This document shows, one piece after another, positions 54,101 to 60,100 of a stretch of 64,000 nt of DNA. The notes under the pieces are model-generated. The model searched no databases. It saw only the letters and a program-made list of their open reading frames with translations, and was not told the DNA's origin. The DNA comes from Puffinus mauretanicus. Lineage: Eukaryota > Chordata > Aves > Procellariiformes > Procellariidae. The stretch covers positions 124,001 through 188,000 of the forward strand of contig JAJKFH010003970.1 of the NCBI GenBank assembly GCA_023333565.1, read 5' to 3'. The number at the start of each line of letters is the position of its first letter. The first letter of the stretch is position 1. The position numbers and the translations under genes are program-made.

Positions 54101-57100
54101 TGCTGCTTCTATTAAAAAGGGATATTCTCAGATGTTATAGACTTAAAGTCAAGAATTGGCATCCTGATGATACACTTTGGTAGGGATGTGATAAAATATA
54201 ACACATGCTGTAAGCACTTTGTTGATGTAAATCCTTTATATATGAAGGCTTTGAATGGATTTTCGAACAAGCCAGTAATGTGAAAGTAAAATACCAGCTA
54301 CAACTTATGAAACAGGATATATCTAAAATAGTCACATTGTCTCATATTCCCAAATCGATATTCCGAACTCCCCCAGGACAAAGTATTCCTTTGCAGTCTC
54401 TCTACAAGCAATCATTAAAGCCCGTTCACGTGCTGCAGCCCTTAAAAGAGTTCCCATTTGCCTACTGGCTACAGGAGAAAGCAGAACTTCTCTCACATTA
54501 TTTATACTGAAATTAAACATACAGTCAAATAATTCATTACTCTGTTCTTTTATGACAGGCTTCTTGAAAGCACATACACCGATGCTCTGCTGGGTGGTCA
54601 CAAAGGACCCTGGGTTTCAACCCTATGTAACATGATACACATTGCAACAGTTGGGGTTTTTTTTGTAATTAACATTAATGTAGAGATGTTTCAGGATCAA
54701 CAACAAAAGAAATAATAATAAATTGATAAATGAACCTGACGTCCTCTGCACTTTAAATCATTTTACAAAAATACCAATGCACCGAGTTCAGTTTCCTCTC
54801 CTTCTATTCCGCTTTTACAGCTCATGGGAAACATGGTTTCTCTCCCCCTTGCCCTCTCCTCCCCTCTCTTTTCAGAATTATCCTCTCACATGGGAGCAGC
54901 AGAGGAGCCTTAGCACAGCCACTACCAGCACAGCCCTTCCTAAGCACCAGTAGAGCACGTCAGAGGCATGGTCACATCATGCCAGGCTTGAGCAGTTTCC
55001 AGGTAACAAAATGGCTCTTAAGATGCAGTTGCCAGCTGTTGCATTTTTACTGGAGCCCTCAGGGACCTCAACTAACCCAGGTAAATTCTAACGATACAAT
55101 GGTAAAGACAATAATAATGTGACAAAATATCCACCTCTGCACAGCATGTACCCTACTGTTTCACTAGGAAGATCTATATACAAAGAACACCTTGGCTTTC
55201 TACTGCTCTGTAAATTAAAACAAATGAGCAGTGCTAACAGTAGCAGTAATGCTGCAAATAAGCATAATAAAAAACAGCATTTGTAGCATGTAAACACTGA
55301 GAAAAAACTGCCTGCATATTTTCAAACAAGCGGATATGGGATATATTTATGTCTCAGCCCCACTCAAGCAGGATATTATTTTTGTTTAGTAGGTACTGGC
55401 TATAACCACAACAAAGCAGCGCAGCTTGTCGATTATGGTCCTAAAGTCAGAAATTAAAATATTTACCCCCATATGTGAGTATGTGAGGCTCTTCAATGGC
55501 ATAGAGCTAGTGCATGTGTTATTACACCCAACTGCACCCCGATATCAAGTGTTAATGCTATAATCTGTGTGAAAGGGGCATGGGCAGCCCAGGCTCTGTT
55601 GATGTCTGCCTGTGTGCAGCCCCTGGAGACCCTTAGCAGCCAGCCACTATTAAGGCTGCATTAAGTTACACCAGGGAGCACACCGGGACAAGGATCGCAG
55701 GAGCAAATAAGCCACCTCTGCAACCTCTTCTTGAACTGTGCATTGCCCAGCCATTTCTGAGGCTGCAGTATCTTCACTAATAGGCAATTTCTAACTAGAA
55801 AACTAATCATTAGCCTATACACACCCTCTTCCCTTTCTTCTCTAGGCACAAGGAAATATGTGCACCACTGTACTTAAGACTACAAGCTTTCCAGGCCTTC
55901 TCATTGCTGTATGTTTGTGCAGCACAAAGGAATGAGGAGGCTTTTGTAGTCTAAAGCAGCATTTGAAGTGTTGTATTAATTTAAAACAATTTAGTATACT
56001 TACACGCTATCTATTTATCAGTTTCCAAGACCTGCATCCCCAATACATTATGCAATATCTTCAGTGAAACTATCCATGCAGATACAATTGCAAATGTTAC
56101 AACTTCCTCTGCTTTTGCAATGCTGATATTTCTATGCATGTGTATTTTTTAGTCCAAAGTCCACACCACTACAGTATAAGTTAGGGTAAAAAATTTCCAT
56201 TCAAATTACCTTCAACTGCGTAAGGTCCTCTTCGGTCAGACAACGGTCTCCTGCGTTCTTAAGTTCTGCATTTGCCCAAGCGTCGATTGTGCCAGATAAA
56301 CTAAGAAGTTTTTCCCACAAAGCCTGAGCTCTTCCCAAATTATCACAGTAGTTTTCAGTCTTTTCATTGATCTATCATGATTTATATACAGAAAACACAC
56401 ACAGATTTCAAAAATGTTCAGTTATATTCTAAAAGCAAAAGCAGCATAATAAAATCGGAGCGAGATGAAACCACCCACAAAAACAACAAGTGCGGCAAGG
56501 GAAAAAAAATCTCATGTGTCTTCACAGTGAACTGGTCATGGAGAAGATATTTAAATCCCTGCCACACATGTCGCCAAACATACCAATCACAACGGCAGCT
56601 TGCCAGTTTTAAGACAGGTTTAGGAAGGAGCCTTGCTCATTAATGTTTATCTACTCTCAGTAAATACCATCTAATCTCAGTATTGATGCACTGCTTAGAT
56701 CAATAGTGGCAAACATTTCTCACCAAAAGCACCAGCATTGTAATTCTCCAGATTGTCTCCAAAGTCTAAATCCACAGAAATTGTTATGGAAGCACAAATA
56801 TTGCCTTTCTGCATTTCCTAGAATTATTTACTGTCAAGGAGTATCCATGATAGTACCTGAGAGATCAGAAACATTACGCCAATAGACACTCTGCAAGCTT
56901 TGCTCTGGTAAACACTTGGAATTATCTCTTAAGAATCTTTGCCATATTGCACTTAATTTATTCCAAATATTACACACGCGTCAGAATCAATTACTATAAT
57001 GCATAACAGATAAGACCACCCTGATAATTTACTTTTTACATACATCCAGCCATCTGTCCACAATAATGTTAGCCTCATTCTCGAACGGAGGCTCCTCAAA

Positions 57101-60100
57101 GCTTCTCATTTTATTGAGCTGGAATTGAAGGTTTTTGCAGATCTGATTTATTTTGTCTACATCTTCAGAGTGATCATTAAATTCCTCTTTTGCCTCTTCA
57201 ATCTGTGAAAAAAGACCAAATGGATATTTATGAGCATGTTTATTTATGACTATTCAGCAAAACATTTTTAGCTGATGTGCTGTTCTTTTTAGTTTAGAGA
57301 AACAACCGCATTACACAAAATAATCTATTTTATGTAATATAATGAGACTAGGAATGTATACTGTGTTGTTATATCCCTGTCATGCTGATAGGAGCATTTC
57401 CCTGTTAGAAATCCATATCATTCTGATATTGGCTGCAAAACAGCTGAGTGGGAACTACAGATAATATATTTCTGACTAAGAGAGCCAAAACCACAGTTTG
57501 CTTTAAAAGTCATAATCGCAAGATCCAAGGGGACTGTACATCCATATGCAGAACCTTAGTTATAGAAATAAAATGCACAACGTAATAATCATCTGAGATA
57601 CTTTTACAACTCTAAAAAATATAACCTGGCATTCTGATCTGCAGGTTTTGAACTACTTTTAAAAAAAGCTAAATCCTACTTAAACATATCCATTGTCAAA
57701 TATGCCATTGCCAGAAACTGACATGTCCCTTTTTCCTACTTTCTATTTAAACGCTAGACTGCTTCTTTGTGCTTAATTGTAATGTCAGTGTTTACAAACA
57801 ACAAGGAAGCTCGCTGGAAAAGAAACACTGACCTCTAGTGTTAGGCAATTTGATACCAAAAGCTCTCCTTATTTCCCAGAGACAAGCATCACATCTTCTC
57901 ATATAGATACTGCCAGCCACTGAGATAAGGGGAGGGACGGCAGAGCAGCACTCACAAACCAGAATAAGGCAGAGAATCTTCTCTGTTATTATTTTATATA
58001 ATTATAAATACCAAATCATCAGCACTCAAGGACATGTACTATGCCGCAGCTATTGCGGACTGCAGTTCTGAGAGTGGGAGTTGCAAAACTCAAGCTGAGG
58101 AGGAAGGGTTGTTAACAGAGCGGGGGGTCCCCATACAAGCACGGGCCAGGGTTTGCAGGCAATCTCCCCTGCAGCAGGAGCCCGAGCGATACGAGGTGCC
58201 AGCGGTCTCACTGGGGAAACCAAGAAAAGACCCTGCCTCAGCTGAAGGGGGGGTGGCACACACAGACACCATCCCATTGCCTGAGGGAAGAAACCACTAA
58301 CATTCCTTCTTAAATTTAACCATCCCAGGCACTGCCTGAGAGCAAATGTTCCTGAATTATATGGGTGATGCCTCATCAGAAAGCCTAAAAATGGGATCTG
58401 AACAACCAGTTATATAACCCAGCCAGGAAATGTGAAACCTGTACAGTAAAATGGTCACGATGGACATGCTGCTGTTCGCTAATCCATCAGCCGTGGACAA
58501 CTATGTCCAGTGGTTGCATTCATTTAGCTAAGAAGAATGTAGCTGGCTGTCAAATTCTTGTCTGAAAAAGTGGTAAACTTTAAACTAAATGAGGGAGTGT
58601 CCAGCAATACCTGCTCTTTCAGTCTCATCAGCTAATCTAAAAGCTACTGCAAATGTTTAACTGCTATCAAAGACACCACGAAGCAAATGTTTGTTACGGA
58701 GGCCAAGGCTCTTATATACAAGGTCTGTCTTCTAAGTAGGTTTGTAACATAGGAGAAGCGAAAGGACAAATACTGAGCTATGTTGTTACGGCTTCTAACC
58801 GCAACACAGCCAAGTCAGTGTAAGAGTAGAGATTCATGCTGCAAATGTAACCAGCTCAAGGAAATACTATCAGCCCATTAACTATCAGGCCAAAAAAACA
58901 TTTGGGCCTCCAGAAGTCCACACCCCAAGGCAGCACCATGCTGGCAATCCCCAAGCTGTCTCTGAGCGTGGTGGCAGTGACACACAGCAAGGTATGCAAG
59001 CTCCAGCCTGGGAAGCAGGATAGATCTGTCATGGCCCAGTCTCTGAGCAGATATGCCATGCTGACATAGCCTTACGGCTCTTGTTCCTCATCCTGCTTGC
59101 TCGGGGCTAGCTATAGATCTCTGCATGGCACTGCACGGTGCAGACAAACCCCACAGCCCTGCCTGGGACCCAGTGACACAAGCAAGGTAGATCTAAATTC
59201 TTGGTTATAAGCTACAGCAACAGCAGAGAAACAAGCAGCCCCAAGAAGTTGCATTACCTATTATTTTTGCTTAAGTGGTACAACATTTTAAAGTATCTTC
59301 TTAGTAACAAATGAAATTGCTATTTTTGTATATTTACAAACTGCCCACTGTGAGGTTTTTAACTCAGTAGAAAACATAGAAATATTCTAAAGAGTGTGGA
59401 TGAATATGGCTGATTTTAACATGTCTTTTGGTAGGACAGCATTTCATCTTATATTGATACTAGATACTAGGAGTGTGTCCAGAGAAGGGCAACGAAGCTG
59501 GTGAAGGGCCTGGAGCACGAGTCTGATGAGGAGCAGCTGAGGGAACTGGGGTTGTTTAGTCTGGAGAAGAGGAGGCTGAGGGGAGACCTCATCGCGCTCT
59601 ACAACTACCTGAAGGGGGTTGTAGTGAGGTGGGTGTGGGTCTCTTCTGCCAAGTAACCAGTGATAGGACGAGAGAAAATGGCCTCAAGTTGCGCCAGGGG
59701 AGGTTTAGATTGGACATTAGGAGAAATTTCTTTACTGAAAGAGTGGTCAAGCCTTGGAACAGGCTGCCCAGGGAAGTGGTTGAGTCACCATCCCTGGAAG
59801 TATTTAAAATACGTGTAGATGAGGCAGTTAGGGTCATGGTTTAGTGGGCATGGTGGTGTTGAGTTGATGGTTGGACTCGATGATCTTAGAGGTCTTTTCC
59901 AACCTTAATGATTCTATGATTCTAGATCACAGTTTTTCTATGTTGTGGTTTTTTTTTTAATCCCTCCCCTTTAACAAGGCCTTGATTCACTAAACAAAGC
60001 TAGACATCAACTTAAAACAAAACCAGGGTATGGTCCCTAAATGTATTTTGGAAGCCAAAGTGAAAGCAAGGTCTTAACATTTGCCCTGAAGGCTGGATGT

